Below, piece by piece: positions 1 through 8,551 of a DNA stretch of 42,632 nucleotides (positions are counted from its first letter, which is position 1; each line of letters starts with the position of its first letter). Position numbers and translations under genes: made by a program. This DNA is from Microcaldota archaeon (lineage in GTDB: Archaea > Micrarchaeota > Micrarchaeia > Micrarchaeales > Micrarchaeaceae), in NCBI GenBank assembly GCA_021822165.1, contig JAKARM010000005.1:1-42632 (forward strand), written 5' to 3'. Under the pieces are notes generated by a model. That model made no database searches and had not been told where the DNA came from. It saw only the letters and a list, made by a program, of their open reading frames with translations.

Positions 1-372
1 CTTCATGGTGCATTGGGTGCACATCGCATCCCTGATCCTGACCCTTATGCTCCTTGTGAATCCTACCTCCTCATCGTCGATGTCCTTGTAGAAGCGCACC
101 GATACGTGGTTGTCGATGATCCTCGCCGCCTTGACCTTGAACCCGAGGGGGAGGAGCTGGTGCTCGATCGCTTCCGATATCGCCCTGTTGGAGTTGCGGA
201 AAAATTCCTTGCCGACCCCCACCTTGCCGCACGACCTGCATATGTTTATCGTCACCGACTCCGGTATGTGTGCCGTCTTGGCGAGCTTTTCCGCTAGGCA
301 TTCGACGCATATCTCCCCCGCGAATTCCCTCTCTGCGCTCGAGGCGTTGCATATGGGGCATCTTTTTTCCAT
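1..372 (-). CDS. nmd3: NMD3-like ribosome-associated protein, N-terminal part (cut by window edge)
   Basis: The first 124 codons are in the window and the reading frame runs off the left edge without a stop. Translation gives MEKRCPIC at the start, then CVEC, CRSCG and CTQC, i.e. four CxxC pairs spaced as in the zinc-binding N-terminal region of archaeal and eukaryotic NMD3. In eukaryotes NMD3 is the 60S subunit export adaptor; the archaeal protein is presumed to act on the large subunit. The start codon lies 41 bases after the secD stop, so it is probably the last gene of a secF-secD-nmd3 transcript. The identification rests on the Cys pattern and the surrounding sequence (an acidic IDDEE stretch before the last CxxC); the rest of the protein is not visible. 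Confidence 0.7.
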   Translation of the reverse strand, partial: MEKRCPICNASSAEREFAGEICVECLAEKLAKTAHIPESVTINICRSCGKVGVGKEFFRNSNRAISEAIEHQLLPLGFKVKAARIIDNHVSVRFYKDIDDEEVGFTRSIRVRIRDAMCTQCTMK

Positions 373-413
373 GTTATCACCTTGTTGTTACCTTGCCCGC
401 CCTCCTGCCGCCT

Positions 414-2027
414 TTATTCGGAATAGTGCTTCCCGATAATGGCACCGTATGCCGGCCTTGTTATGAGGACCCCGAGCAGCGCCCCTATTATCGTCGACTC
501 CGAGAAGCCTATCACCTGTACCAGCGAAGTCGAGAAGAACAGCGGTACCATGGCTATCACGAGCAGCATCGCATCCGCCCATACTATGTAGAATGCGTTC
601 CCGAGAAGGATCCTCGTGGTGCCGTGCTTCCCGAATCCGGCAAGCACCTCGTCAGTGATTATTATCTGCGCGTCGACTCCTGTGCCTACTATCGCTATCA
701 TCCCTGCGACCGCGGAGAGGTCTATGGTCCCGACAAGCCCTATCACCGAGAATATGATGAAGAGCTCGAAGAAGGTCGTCAGCATTATCGGGGCTATGAG
801 GAACAGCTTCTTGTACCTGAGGAATATGAACAGGGATATCGCGATCGCGGATGCCGCCAGCGCGACTGCGCTCACCTCGAGGAAATCGCCTCCGAGGGTC
901 GGAGGTATCACCGTAGGGGTCCCTACGATCACGGCGACGGGAAGCGCGCCCCCGGTCAATATGCTGCTTATGGTCTTGGACTGGTTGGTCGCGAACGCGG
1001 ACTGCTGGTTCTTCGAGAGGTTCTGCGGCGCGAAGCCGGATATCTGGTAGGAGTTGCTTATGTTGCCGTTCGTCACCCCTGGGTTTAGGATGGGCGAGGA
1101 GAGGATCCCGACGGCGCTCCAGGTGTTGATATAGCTCGTGTTGGCGGAGATGGTGCTTATCGTAGGCGTCATGTTCGCCGCGCTCTCCAGCTTCAGCGTG
1201 TAGTTCCCGTAGCTGCCGTTTTCTATGTTGCTTATGAGCGTGCCGTTGATCCCGGAGCTCGCTATGATGGTGCGGTATCTCGCGCTGTTCTTTGAAAGGA
1301 AGCTCTCTATGCTGCTGACGCTGTATTTGGTGTTGTAGACGGCCATGACGGGTATCGTGCTGTTCCCGAGCGTGAGCGCCGCCTGCATGTCCGAGAGCAC
1401 GGTCGAGGACGGTATGTGCGTTATGCCCGCGCTCCCTCCCGCCGCGGAAAGCACCGAGCTGTTGACAAGGATGACGGCTCTCGTCGGCCTGTCAAGGAAG
1501 AGGTAGAGCGGCTTGTTGCTTTCCCCGAATGCCGCGACGGCGAAATGGCTGGCCGCGGAATCAGTAAGGAAGAACGACACCGCCCACGATACCGAGTTGT
1601 TGACCGCCTGAGGCGTCTGCGGCACTACGCTTCCCTTCAGTATGCCGCTTCCGTTCAGCGCCTCCTTGCCTCCTGTGACCCCTGCGAAGTTGCCCTCGCT
1701 GTCTATTATGCTTATTGTCTTGTTTATCTCGCTGCCGGAGACGCTCGGGATCGTCACGTATACGGTGGAGTTACCTATCCCCTCCACGTCGACCTGCCTC
1801 AGCCCGAAGGTGGACACCCTCTGCTCTATGACCGAGACTATGCTGGCCATCTCGGTGGCGTTCACCCCATGCGCAAGCGTCAGGGGTATCTCAGTCCCTC
1901 CCGCGAACTCTATCCCGAGGTGGATGCCGTTGTGCATCCCGTAGTAGGCGTCCGCCGAGGCGAGGAGGAGCACTATGACCAGAAGCGTGGCGACATGCCT
2001 GTCTTTCAAATAGTTCTGCAACCCCAT
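414..2027 (-). CDS. secD: Protein-export membrane protein SecD
   Basis: 537 residues, the usual size for archaeal SecD. The protein assists Sec-dependent translocation and membrane insertion together with SecF. An N-terminal membrane segment (about residues 12-30) is followed by the first conserved motif (GIEFAGGTEI, about 38-47), a large Ser/Thr/Asn-rich periplasmic-type domain, and a cluster of five membrane helices from about residue 365 with the D4-type motif GMIAIVGTGVDAQIIITDE. The start codon follows directly on the secF stop codon (no spacer), so the two are translationally coupled. The first motif reads FAGGT, which is nearer bacterial SecF, but length and the VDAQ helix identify SecD. 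Confidence 0.93.
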   Translation of the reverse strand: MGLQNYLKDRHVATLLVIVLLLASADAYYGMHNGIHLGIEFAGGTEIPLTLAHGVNATEMASIVSVIEQRVSTFGLRQVDVEGIGNSTVYVTIPSVSGSEINKTISIIDSEGNFAGVTGGKEALNGSGILKGSVVPQTPQAVNNSVSWAVSFFLTDSAASHFAVAAFGESNKPLYLFLDRPTRAVILVNSSVLSAAGGSAGITHIPSSTVLSDMQAALTLGNSTIPVMAVYNTKYSVSSIESFLSKNSARYRTIIASSGINGTLISNIENGSYGNYTLKLESAANMTPTISTISANTSYINTWSAVGILSSPILNPGVTNGNISNSYQISGFAPQNLSKNQQSAFATNQSKTISSILTGGALPVAVIVGTPTVIPPTLGGDFLEVSAVALAASAIAISLFIFLRYKKLFLIAPIMLTTFFELFIIFSVIGLVGTIDLSAVAGMIAIVGTGVDAQIIITDEVLAGFGKHGTTRILLGNAFYIVWADAMLLVIAMVPLFFSTSLVQVIGFSESTIIGALLGVLITRPAYGAIIGKHYSE

Positions 2028-3182
2028 CTATGACACCTCTTTCTCTTTCTTGTACCAGAGGAGCAGCGGCGTGTTGCCCAGCCATGTCGTGACAAGGTCT
2101 GTGACAAGCCCGGCAAGCACTACGGCGGAAATCTCGAAGTAGGTAGGTATGAACACTACGTACGATGTAATGAGAAGTATGGTAAAGGTTATTATCGCAG
2201 CCGTGGTCAGGGTCATGCCTGTCTTCATCGCCCCGAAAGCCCTCTTTTCCGGGGTCTCCTCGGCCCTCTTGAGTATCCTGATGGCTGAAAGCACGTCGGT
2301 GTCCATCGAATAGCCGATCAGCATCAGCAGCCCACCGACGGATGCGACCCCGAGCGGTATGCCGAACAGCGCCATTGCGCCCAGCGCCACGATTATGTCG
2401 TTCGCGGAGCCGAAGACGACCGTCAGGGAGGGTATCGGGTTCCTGAATATCACGAATACCGCAATAGCGACGAGGATGAACGACCATATGATTATTCCTT
2501 TGAGCTGCTTGAGGAAAAATGCCCCGAGCGTGGGCGTGACATCGTTGTAGGAATAGACCGGGAATTTCATTATGGAGCCGAGGTATCCCATTATGCTGCT
2601 CTTGTATTTCGCCGTAGCCGTGGCGTATGCCCACTGGGCCTTGGCCACCATGCCAACCGCATCGCTGCCGTTGTAGCTTTCATTGGATCCGCCGGTGAAT
2701 TGGGAGAGGGCTGCCATCTCCTTGGCCAGCGTCGAATTCATGCTCGCGATATATCCTGTCTGGTTCTGCTCCAGGGCCGATATCTCCCTTGATATGGTTG
2801 TATTTGATGGGGAGCTGGAGAGCGCCACTTTGTCCTCCACCAGAGCGACCTCGGAGTTAGAATAGCTCCTGTTGAGGGAATAGATGCTGAGCAGGATGTT
2901 GTGCGCATTGGATATGCTCGTATTGGCTGCTATGACGATGGAGAAACTATCTCCCGCTTTCGTCACGCTAGCCTCTGCGCCCGGTATCCTGCTGTCTATC
3001 ATCGCGGACAGGCTCTTCGTTGGTATGGTCGAGTTGGACTGGAGCTGTATGCTCACGCCACCCCTGAGCGAGGTGTCGAGCTGTATGTGCGGTATCAGGA
3101 AGAGGCTCACTATGAGCAGGGCTATCGGTATGATTGGGAATAGCTTGTAATGCCTGCTTTCGTAGATGTTCGGGAACTTCAT
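2028..3182 (-). CDS. secF: Protein-export membrane protein SecF
   Basis: 384 residues. SecF pairs with SecD in the membrane complex that supports late steps of Sec protein export. An N-terminal helix is followed by the motif LDTSLRGGVSIQL, a large extracytoplasmic loop that is longer than in most archaeal SecF, and five C-terminal helices containing LMLIGYSMDTDVLSAIR, the archaeal SecF signature. The gene precedes secD with zero intergenic bases and follows a small membrane-protein gene by about 60 bases. An EEN-type NQTGY/NST-rich loop region suggests N-glycosylation sites, which is inference only. Confidence 0.93.
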   Translation of the reverse strand: MKFPNIYESRHYKLFPIIPIALLIVSLFLIPHIQLDTSLRGGVSIQLQSNSTIPTKSLSAMIDSRIPGAEASVTKAGDSFSIVIAANTSISNAHNILLSIYSLNRSYSNSEVALVEDKVALSSSPSNTTISREISALEQNQTGYIASMNSTLAKEMAALSQFTGGSNESYNGSDAVGMVAKAQWAYATATAKYKSSIMGYLGSIMKFPVYSYNDVTPTLGAFFLKQLKGIIIWSFILVAIAVFVIFRNPIPSLTVVFGSANDIIVALGAMALFGIPLGVASVGGLLMLIGYSMDTDVLSAIRILKRAEETPEKRAFGAMKTGMTLTTAAIITFTILLITSYVVFIPTYFEISAVVLAGLVTDLVTTWLGNTPLLLWYKKEKEVS

Positions 3183-3241
3183 ATTTCTCCTCTAAATGGT
3201 GGATATGCCGTGCATGCAAAGGAGAAGAGGGACCACGCGGG

Positions 3242-3526
3242 TCACTCGAACCTTTTCATAAATTTCAGGTGGAGCGCAGTCACCAGCCCGAAGATGCCGT
3301 AGAATATCGACAGCAGTACAAGGGAATACCCGATGAATGTCGGCATATTGAACGGGGTGTTGGCCGAGAAGAGGAAGAATATCCCTATGGCGAATATGTA
3401 TACCGACCAATAGACCCCCTTGAATATCTCCCATGCGAAATGCTTTTCCTTGTAGGCGAGCATCCGCTTGTAGTACGTCTCTATGAAGTCTGGATCTATG
3501 TGCAGATCCTCCTTTTTCCCTGCCAT
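3242..3526 (-). CDS. Small two-helix membrane protein, unknown function
   Basis: 94 residues. A charged N-terminal half (about 33 residues) is followed by two hydrophobic segments (about residues 37-53 and 63-82) and a basic tail (KFMKRFE). I do not recognise the family. It has a GGTG ribosome-binding site five bases before the ATG and its own TATA box embedded in the end of thiI. It lies about 60 bases upstream of secF, so it may be co-transcribed with the export genes, but a role in export is only a guess from position. Confidence 0.72.
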   Translation of the reverse strand: MAGKKEDLHIDPDFIETYYKRMLAYKEKHFAWEIFKGVYWSVYIFAIGIFFLFSANTPFNMPTFIGYSLVLLSIFYGIFGLVTALHLKFMKRFE

Positions 3527-3549
3527 CGCTGCACCAGCTATTTTTCTTA

Positions 3550-4734
3550 TTAAACCTTTATAAACCCTTCCCTTTTGTTATCCTCTATGTATGGTTCGCA
3601 TCTCTTCAAGGTCTCCGCGACGGCCCTGTCCAGCCTTGCCTTTTTGTATTCCCTCGAGAGGTTGGCGTATGTGGCCGCTGTCGGGGGATCCTTCGCGTTT
3701 ATCGAGCAGATGTCCCTATATTTCTTTATCGATATCTCATACGTGCCTATCTCCTTCGCCCCGTCTATTATCTCCTGCTTGTCGAAGCCGATCAGCGGCC
3801 TGAAGAACAGCGTGTTTATCCCCCTCCCGGTAGCCGAAAGGTTCCCGAGCGTCTGCGATGCCACCTGCCCTAGGCTTTCGCCTGTTATTATGGCCCCGGC
3901 ATCCTCCTTTCCGGCTATCTTTTCCGCAAGCTTGTACAGGAATCTTTTGAAAGCTACGAGTTCGTACCTTCCGGTCCCTGCGGCGTAGGACTGGAAGACA
4001 TGGCCCGGGGCGTAATAGATCCTGGTGCTTCCGTAATACCCTCTTAAGGCTTCGGCGATGTCGGCCATCTTCGATTCCGCCGCCTCCTTGTTTGTGCCAT
4101 AGGCGTGCACATGGAGGTATATGGGCTCCAGCCCCCTCTTCATACCGTAATATGCCGCAAGGGGGGAGTCTATCCCACCCGAAAGCAGCACCACGGCCCT
4201 GCCAGAGCTTCCTACAGGGAGCCCCCCTATACCTTTCCTTTTGGAGTCGTATACGAAAGCGCCGTCTTTGGTTACGTTTATAAAAACTTTTCTCTGTGAG
4301 TCCTTGTCAAATTCGATCCCTCCCTTTGCGCCTTTTTTTATTATATCCGAAACGATCTTGAACGAGTCGAAATCAACCCCCTTGAAGGCCCTGTGCGCGA
4401 CAACGCGTACCGGGCCATTCCCCCCGCCTGCCAGAAGCCCTAGCGCTGTTTCCGATATCTCCTTGAGGGAATTGCCTGTGAGCTTCGCGGGCGCGAACCA
4501 GACGATCCCAGGCACATGCCCTATCTTCCCCATCATCCGTTCAAGGTCTGACTTGCCATCGAGGCGGACTATCACCCTGTCGTATTTCTGTTCCAGCGCG
4601 GCGTAGCTCTCTCCCTCCAGTATCTTCGATACGTTGTTCCTCAGCTTTGCCACGAAGTAGTCCCTGTTCCTCCCTTTCACCCCTATCTCCCCGAACCGCA
4701 TGTCTATAAGGTCATATCCTGTCGTATGGGGCAT
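3550..4734 (-). CDS. thiI: tRNA 4-thiouridine synthase ThiI (no rhodanese domain)
   Basis: About 394 residues. ThiI adenylates U8 of tRNA and directs sulfur transfer to form 4-thiouridine. The N-terminal part reads DMRFGEIGVKGRNR, typical of the family's ferredoxin-like domain, followed by a THUMP domain and then a PP-loop pyrophosphatase domain with VVLLSGGIDSPLAAY (about residues 181-195). There is no C-terminal rhodanese domain, as is usual in archaea, so the sulfur carrier must be separate. I start at the ATG at 4734 because it has an AGGTG site five bases upstream and begins right before the conserved region; the open frame extends to an ATG at 4800. Confidence 0.93.
   Translation of the reverse strand: MPHTTGYDLIDMRFGEIGVKGRNRDYFVAKLRNNVSKILEGESYAALEQKYDRVIVRLDGKSDLERMMGKIGHVPGIVWFAPAKLTGNSLKEISETALGLLAGGGNGPVRVVAHRAFKGVDFDSFKIVSDIIKKGAKGGIEFDKDSQRKVFINVTKDGAFVYDSKRKGIGGLPVGSSGRAVVLLSGGIDSPLAAYYGMKRGLEPIYLHVHAYGTNKEAAESKMADIAEALRGYYGSTRIYYAPGHVFQSYAAGTGRYELVAFKRFLYKLAEKIAGKEDAGAIITGESLGQVASQTLGNLSATGRGINTLFFRPLIGFDKQEIIDGAKEIGTYEISIKKYRDICSINAKDPPTAATYANLSREYKKARLDRAVAETLKRCEPYIEDNKREGFIKV
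3555..3566 (-). promoter_or_regulatory. TATA box for the secF-secD transcript, inside the 3' end of thiI
   Basis: Read on the minus strand this is GGTTTATAAAGG, lying 29-40 bases before the ATG at 3526. It coincides with the last codons of thiI (Phe-Ile-Lys). The spacing fits an archaeal TATA box with a start of transcription a few bases before the small membrane-protein gene. Confidence 0.45.
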
Positions 4735-5191
4735 CCAAACACCTACTTGCGCTGCATATCTGTCTCCGGAAGATAATCCGGTGTTGACGAAAAATGGCAA
4801 TGGGACATCGTCCCGTATCCTGGAATAGGTTACCCATCGCAGGTATAAAAAACTTGGCAGCGTCAGCTATCCGCCATCCCGTGCATTAACAATCGCTGGC
4901 GGAAAATTCCACGCATTTCGATGGCGGGAGGATGTCCCTTCAATTTATGGGTGGATCATCCCCCGAACTCTGCCAATGCAAAAGGTATATATAGAAGTAT
5001 TGGCAACAGATATTGGTATGCCGTGCGCTGCGGCGGATCAGGGCTTTCAATAATACCGGATGCTATCGGATCCAGGTGCATATTCTGCCTAGGGTGCATG
5101 GCGTGGCAGAGGATTTGTATGGAATTGGATAAATGTCCATTTGGCAATGTCCTTTTTGTGTCTTAAATACCATGCGATTATAGGTGGAAAG
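4735..5191. other. Intergenic region between thiI and secE
   Basis: About 450 bases with no convincing protein gene; the open frames here have no family resemblance or supported starts. It holds a strong TATA-like element at 4985-4993, possible RNA hairpins (see the ncRNA candidate) and the secE promoter near 5161-5170. Confidence 0.5.
5012..5160 (+). ncRNA. Candidate non-coding RNA upstream of secE
   Basis: A textbook TATA box (GTATATATA, 4985-4993) stands about 25 bases before 5012 but no credible open frame follows. The interval contains possible stems, for example TCTGCC (5084-5089) pairing with GGCAGA (5105-5110) and GCCG/CGGC near 5030-5045, and ends close to a T-run (5152-5158). It could equally be a long leader of secE. 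No known RNA family is recognised. Confidence 0.22.
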
Positions 5192-5383
5192 ATGAATATA
5201 ACGGCCAGCATAAAGAAGTTTCTTGAAAATTCCAACCGCATAATGAACATCAGCTACAAGCCTTCGGCGGATCAGTTCAGGAAGAGCGCAAGGATAATCC
5301 TCCTCGGGATACTCCTTATGGGTGTCGTGGGTTTCTTGATAGGCGCAGTGCTCTATTTCATAATAACAGGCACCATGATATGA
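5192..5383 (+). CDS. secE: Protein translocase subunit SecE (Sec61 gamma)
   Basis: 63 residues. SecE/Sec61 gamma clamps the SecY channel in the membrane. The sequence has the family layout: an amphipathic N-terminal helix (KKFLENSNRI), the conserved KPSADQFRKSAR hinge (about residues 24-35), and a single C-terminal membrane helix (ILLGILLMGVVGFLIG). The ATG at 5192 has an AGGTGG site (5182-5187) and a TATA-like element (5161-5170); the longer frame upstream has no such support. The NFACT-R gene follows after six bases. Confidence 0.88.
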   Translation: MNITASIKKFLENSNRIMNISYKPSADQFRKSARIILLGILLMGVVGFLIGAVLYFIITGTMI

Positions 5384-5389
5384 TGCTTT

Positions 5390-6187
5390 ATGGAGATAAA
5401 GATATATTTCACCAGGACCGCCCAGAAGAACGCGGACGAGCATTATGAGAGGTCGAAGAAATTCGCGCTGAAGATAGAAGGAGCACGCAAAGCGGCCATA
5501 TCTCTTGAAAGGCTTTTGGCTGCCGCAAGGGGTGATGCCCAGGAAAAAAAGAGGAAGGTCCTGCGTGTGGCGAAGAAAGAGTGGTACGAGAAATTCCACT
5601 GGTTCTTCACAAGCGGCAACCTGCTGGCGGTCGGCGGGAGGGACGCGAAGCAGAACGAGCTGGTCGTCTCAAGGCATTTCGAGAACAACGACCGATTTTT
5701 CCATGCGGACATATTCGGGGCGTCAGTCACCATATTGAAGGGCGGCGAAGGTTCAAGGCGCGAGGATAGGGAGGAGGCGGCGTGGTTCGCCGCGTGCTAT
5801 TCCAGCGCCTGGAAGAACATGTCCCGCACGGTTGATGTCTATTCCGTCGGTTATGGCCAGGTAAGCAAGTCAACCGCGAAGGGATCCCTCGGGGCTGGCA
5901 GTTTCCTGATCTCCGGAGAGCGCGAATGGTTCCGTAGCATACCCCTCGCGCTTGCCATGTTCGTCCGGGACGGCAAGCTGCATTCCGCGCCCTTGCAGGC
6001 GGCGGCAAGGCTCGGGTTGGAGAGACATGCCACGGTGGAACAGGGAAAGCTCAAGAAATCAGAGGCGGCAAAAAGGGTCTCAAGGATAACGGGATTCGAC
6101 GATATAGATACGATAATGCAGCAGCTCCCCGCAGGGACCTTCAGCATCCGCGAAAGCTCAAATCCTCCAGCCGGAGTTGATAAGTGA
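5390..6187 (+). CDS. Stand-alone NFACT-R (RqcH C-terminal type) domain protein
   Basis: 265 residues. A short charged helical region (about residues 10-60) is followed by the NFACT-R (DUF814) domain with WYEKFHWFFTSGNLLAVGG, RDAKQNELV and FFHADIFGAS (about 66-112). In full-length RqcH/Rqc2 proteins this domain sits after NFACT-N, HhH and coiled-coil domains and the whole binds 60S/50S-peptidyl-tRNA complexes in ribosome quality control. Here NFACT-N and HhH are absent, so this is a short form; whether the missing part is encoded elsewhere cannot be seen. It is probably co-transcribed with secE (six-base gap) and its 3' end overlaps the convergent kinase gene by 30 bases. Confidence 0.8.
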   Translation: MEIKIYFTRTAQKNADEHYERSKKFALKIEGARKAAISLERLLAAARGDAQEKKRKVLRVAKKEWYEKFHWFFTSGNLLAVGGRDAKQNELVVSRHFENNDRFFHADIFGASVTILKGGEGSRREDREEAAWFAACYSSAWKNMSRTVDVYSVGYGQVSKSTAKGSLGAGSFLISGEREWFRSIPLALAMFVRDGKLHSAPLQAAARLGLERHATVEQGKLKKSEAAKRVSRITGFDDIDTIMQQLPAGTFSIRESSNPPAGVDK

Positions 6188-6742
6188 GAGGAGCTCCTTC
6201 ATGCTGTTTATCTCCCTTTTCCTCATTTGGGCTCTCCTTCCTTCGGCGGCAGCGCATAACATTTCCTCTGCCTTCCTCAATTCTCCCTCTGTCCCTATCT
6301 CGTATGTGCGTGTGCAGATGCCGGCCATCCTGATCCCGCAGTAGTCCAGCGCCTCAGAGACAAGGTTCTCCCTGATCTTTTCCTTGCTGTACCCCCTTTT
6401 TTTAAGCCGCCCCGCCAGGACCTTTAGCTTGCCCCTCAAAACTATCGCCATGTCATAGCGTAGGCCAAGCTCCGGGGCAAGGTGCCCTACGACCAATACG
6501 AGCCCCTCCCTCTTCGCTATCTCCCTCTTTATCTCCTTTGTAAGCGGATTGAGCTTCACTATCATGGCTCCCTCCTTGTCCTTGGAGGAGAATAACGATT
6601 TTTTCCTTACGACGTCGTTTATCTCTATCAGGCTGGCTCCACTGCTGGCGTGTACCACCGCCATGGCGAAACGGCTCTTCCCTGTCGCCGGGGAGCCGGT
6701 TACGGCGACGACTGTCCTCCATCTCCTCCTATTTTCCGACAC
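6158..6742 (-). CDS. AK6/Fap7-type adenylate kinase-like NTPase
   Basis: 194 residues. The Walker A loop GSPATGKSR (about 16-24) and the VVGHLAPEL segment (about 83-91) match the AK6/Fap7 family, P-loop NTPases that act in small-subunit ribosome assembly and have adenylate kinase activity. The LID/NMP regions are short as in AK6. A basic C-terminal tail (about 165-185) is extra. The 3' end overlaps the convergent NFACT-R gene by 30 bases and the 5' end overlaps the upstream unknown gene by 14 bases, implying a two-gene transcript. Confidence 0.78.
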   Translation of the reverse strand: MSENRRRWRTVVAVTGSPATGKSRFAMAVVHASSGASLIEINDVVRKKSLFSSKDKEGAMIVKLNPLTKEIKREIAKREGLVLVVGHLAPELGLRYDMAIVLRGKLKVLAGRLKKRGYSKEKIRENLVSEALDYCGIRMAGICTRTYEIGTEGELRKAEEMLCAAAEGRRAQMRKREINSMKELLSLINSGWRI

Positions 6743-7328
6743 CTCTTATCATCTCCATGTCGTTGTCGAGGATTCCCATTATCTCCTCCCTTGTATTGTA
6801 TAAGTTGAACGCTGCATTCGGTTTCAAGTTTACTTTCAGGACGTAGTTCTTATCCCCTCCGAAAAACCATTCGCCTATCTTGCGGCCGTTATACATCGCG
6901 GTAAAATCTGCGATGAAATTTGATTTCCTGCACAGCTTCCCTACCATCGCATCGATTGCGGGCCCCATTGAGCTTACATATATCGTTTCCTCTTCCTCCC
7001 TGGAAATCATATCTGCCTTGACTATCGGGACCTTTTCCTGTTCCGAATGGACCGTTATGCTCTGCAATATCTGGTTCGTTGCCGTATCGCACAGGGCGGC
7101 GTCCTCATCAAGCTTCCTCTTCTCGTCGGCCATCCTGCCCAGGACGGCGTCTATCGCATCCCCTATCTCTTCTTTTATCTTGGATGCGGTGTCGTATATC
7201 CCCTCCTTGTCCGCAAACTGCAATGGATTCTCCAGAAATTCCGAGAGCGGAATGCCATACTTGCTCTTTATCCCCTCCTCCATGCTCCTTATTATCACAT
7301 CCGCGGAATCGCTCCATAAATCAGCCAT
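6729..7328 (-). CDS. Conserved-looking protein of unknown function
   Basis: 199 residues, soluble, acidic in the N-terminal half and predicted mainly helical (about 35-80 coiled or helical), then a mixed alpha/beta part with IYVSSMGPAIDAM and a C-terminal segment NYVLKVNLKP. I do not recognise the family. It overlaps the kinase gene by 14 bases and lies in the same transcript; it diverges from trm1 with about 95 bases between them. Codon use resembles neighbouring core genes, so it is likely a real native gene. Confidence 0.72.
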   Translation of the reverse strand: MADLWSDSADVIIRSMEEGIKSKYGIPLSEFLENPLQFADKEGIYDTASKIKEEIGDAIDAVLGRMADEKRKLDEDAALCDTATNQILQSITVHSEQEKVPIVKADMISREEEETIYVSSMGPAIDAMVGKLCRKSNFIADFTAMYNGRKIGEWFFGGDKNYVLKVNLKPNAAFNLYNTREEIMGILDNDMEMIRGVGK

Positions 7329-7367
7329 CGAAAAACCTACTAGTTAAAAGCATTTTGTTTAGACAAA

Positions 7368-7376
7368 TCTATATAC
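7368..7376 (+). promoter_or_regulatory. TATA box of trm1
   Basis: TCTATATAC lies about 50 bases before the trm1 ATG. With a GGTG site at 7413-7416 this places the start of translation at 7424 rather than further upstream. Confidence 0.4.
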
Positions 7377-7423
7377 TTTGCAATTGGGGCATTGGCCTGG
7401 GTTGGAATGGATGGTGCAGCGAC

Positions 7424-8551
7424 ATGTATATTGAAGGCAGGGCAAGAATCGGCCGTTATGGCAACTCTTTCCTTAATCCGCATGCAAAGGTATCGCGAGA
7501 TATAAGCGTAGCAGCCGCCCTTTCGATCCTCAGGGGCAGGAAGTCGTCCAAGCTGCTTGATTCGACTGCGGCAACAGGGATACGCGGGATACGTTACGCC
7601 CTCGAAGCCGGGGCGAAAGAGGTTACATTGCTCGAAATCAACGAGACCGCGTACAAGGACGCGGTCAGGAATGTAAAATCCAACAACGCAGATGTAACCC
7701 TTTTTAACGAGAGCATACAAGGCTTTGCCAACAGGACTTCCGAGCATTTCGACATAATAGACCTTGATCCTTTTGGGAGCGCTGCGCCTAACATATTCGA
7801 CCTCTTGAAGGTCTCAAGGGACGGTACCTACCTTTTCGTCACGTCTACGGACACGGCGGTTTTATGCGGGGCCAGCGCCATGGCGTGCAAGCGCATCTAC
7901 GATTCCGTGCCGATGCACAACGAGTTCTGCAAGGAGGTGGGGATGAGAATACTCATAGGCTACGTGGCAAAGACCGCCTTCCAGTTCGGGTTCGGCATAT
8001 CCCCCGTCCTCTCCCTTTCATACATGCACTACATGCGCTCGTTAATACGGCTTGACCATGGTGTGGCAAACGTCCACGGATCCATGTCTGAGATGGGGTA
8101 TGCCCACTTTTGCGAGAGCTGCATGTTCCGTTCGTGCGAGAAGGGATATCTCCCCAAACTTTTCAGGTGCCCGTCGTGCGGGGGCGCCATGCGCACCGCA
8201 GGCAGGATGTGGTGCGGAAACCTCAAGAACAACGGATTCATCGACGGCATGCTCGGGGAAAACGGCTGGCTCTCCGGAGAGTCGCTGGATGCATTGGAGC
8301 GGATACGGAAAGAGGCTGACCTCCCTCTTTATTATTCCATCCCCCACATGACCAAAAAATTGGCGATAGGATCCGTCAGTCCGAACGAGGTGTCGGAATG
8401 CCTTAAGCTCAAGGGGTGGGAGGTGTCAGGCACCCATTTCGAGGATTCCGCGTTGAGGACCGATGCGGATTCCCGCACGGTTGCGGGGTGCATAAAACGG
8501 ATTAGGGGGCGGATGGATAAAGGGAGAAGGGGCAAGCTCATTATTTCTTGA
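7424..8551 (+). CDS. trm1: tRNA (guanine26-N2/N2)-dimethyltransferase Trm1
   Basis: 375 residues, normal for archaeal Trm1, which makes m2G/m2,2G at position 26 of tRNA from SAM. The N-terminal signature MYIEGRARI ... NPHAKVSRDISV, the SAM-binding motif LLDSTAATGIRGIRYA (about 45-60), and the catalytic DIIDLDPFGSAAP loop are all present. A Cys-rich C-terminal region (FCESC, SCEKG, CPSCG, WCGN, about 230-275) matches the zinc-binding part. The frame is open much further upstream, but TATA, GGTG and the family N-terminus all support 7424. The 3' end overlaps the convergent peptidase gene by 11 bases. Confidence 0.93.
   Translation: MYIEGRARIGRYGNSFLNPHAKVSRDISVAAALSILRGRKSSKLLDSTAATGIRGIRYALEAGAKEVTLLEINETAYKDAVRNVKSNNADVTLFNESIQGFANRTSEHFDIIDLDPFGSAAPNIFDLLKVSRDGTYLFVTSTDTAVLCGASAMACKRIYDSVPMHNEFCKEVGMRILIGYVAKTAFQFGFGISPVLSLSYMHYMRSLIRLDHGVANVHGSMSEMGYAHFCESCMFRSCEKGYLPKLFRCPSCGGAMRTAGRMWCGNLKNNGFIDGMLGENGWLSGESLDALERIRKEADLPLYYSIPHMTKKLAIGSVSPNEVSECLKLKGWEVSGTHFEDSALRTDADSRTVAGCIKRIRGRMDKGRRGKLIIS

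Noticed and set aside
270-1088. Long plus-strand open frame opposite secD (272 codons)
   Set aside because: It is antisense to secD, Tyr/Arg/His-rich without domain features; it is a shadow of the GC-rich coding strand.
1416-2033. Plus-strand frame of 205 codons opposite secD
   Set aside because: Composition is typical of an antisense shadow and no family is recognised; secD is well supported.
4921-5166. 81-codon frame in the thiI-secE gap
   Set aside because: No family resemblance, no ribosome-binding site, and a TATA box lies inside it; an RNA or leader is more likely.
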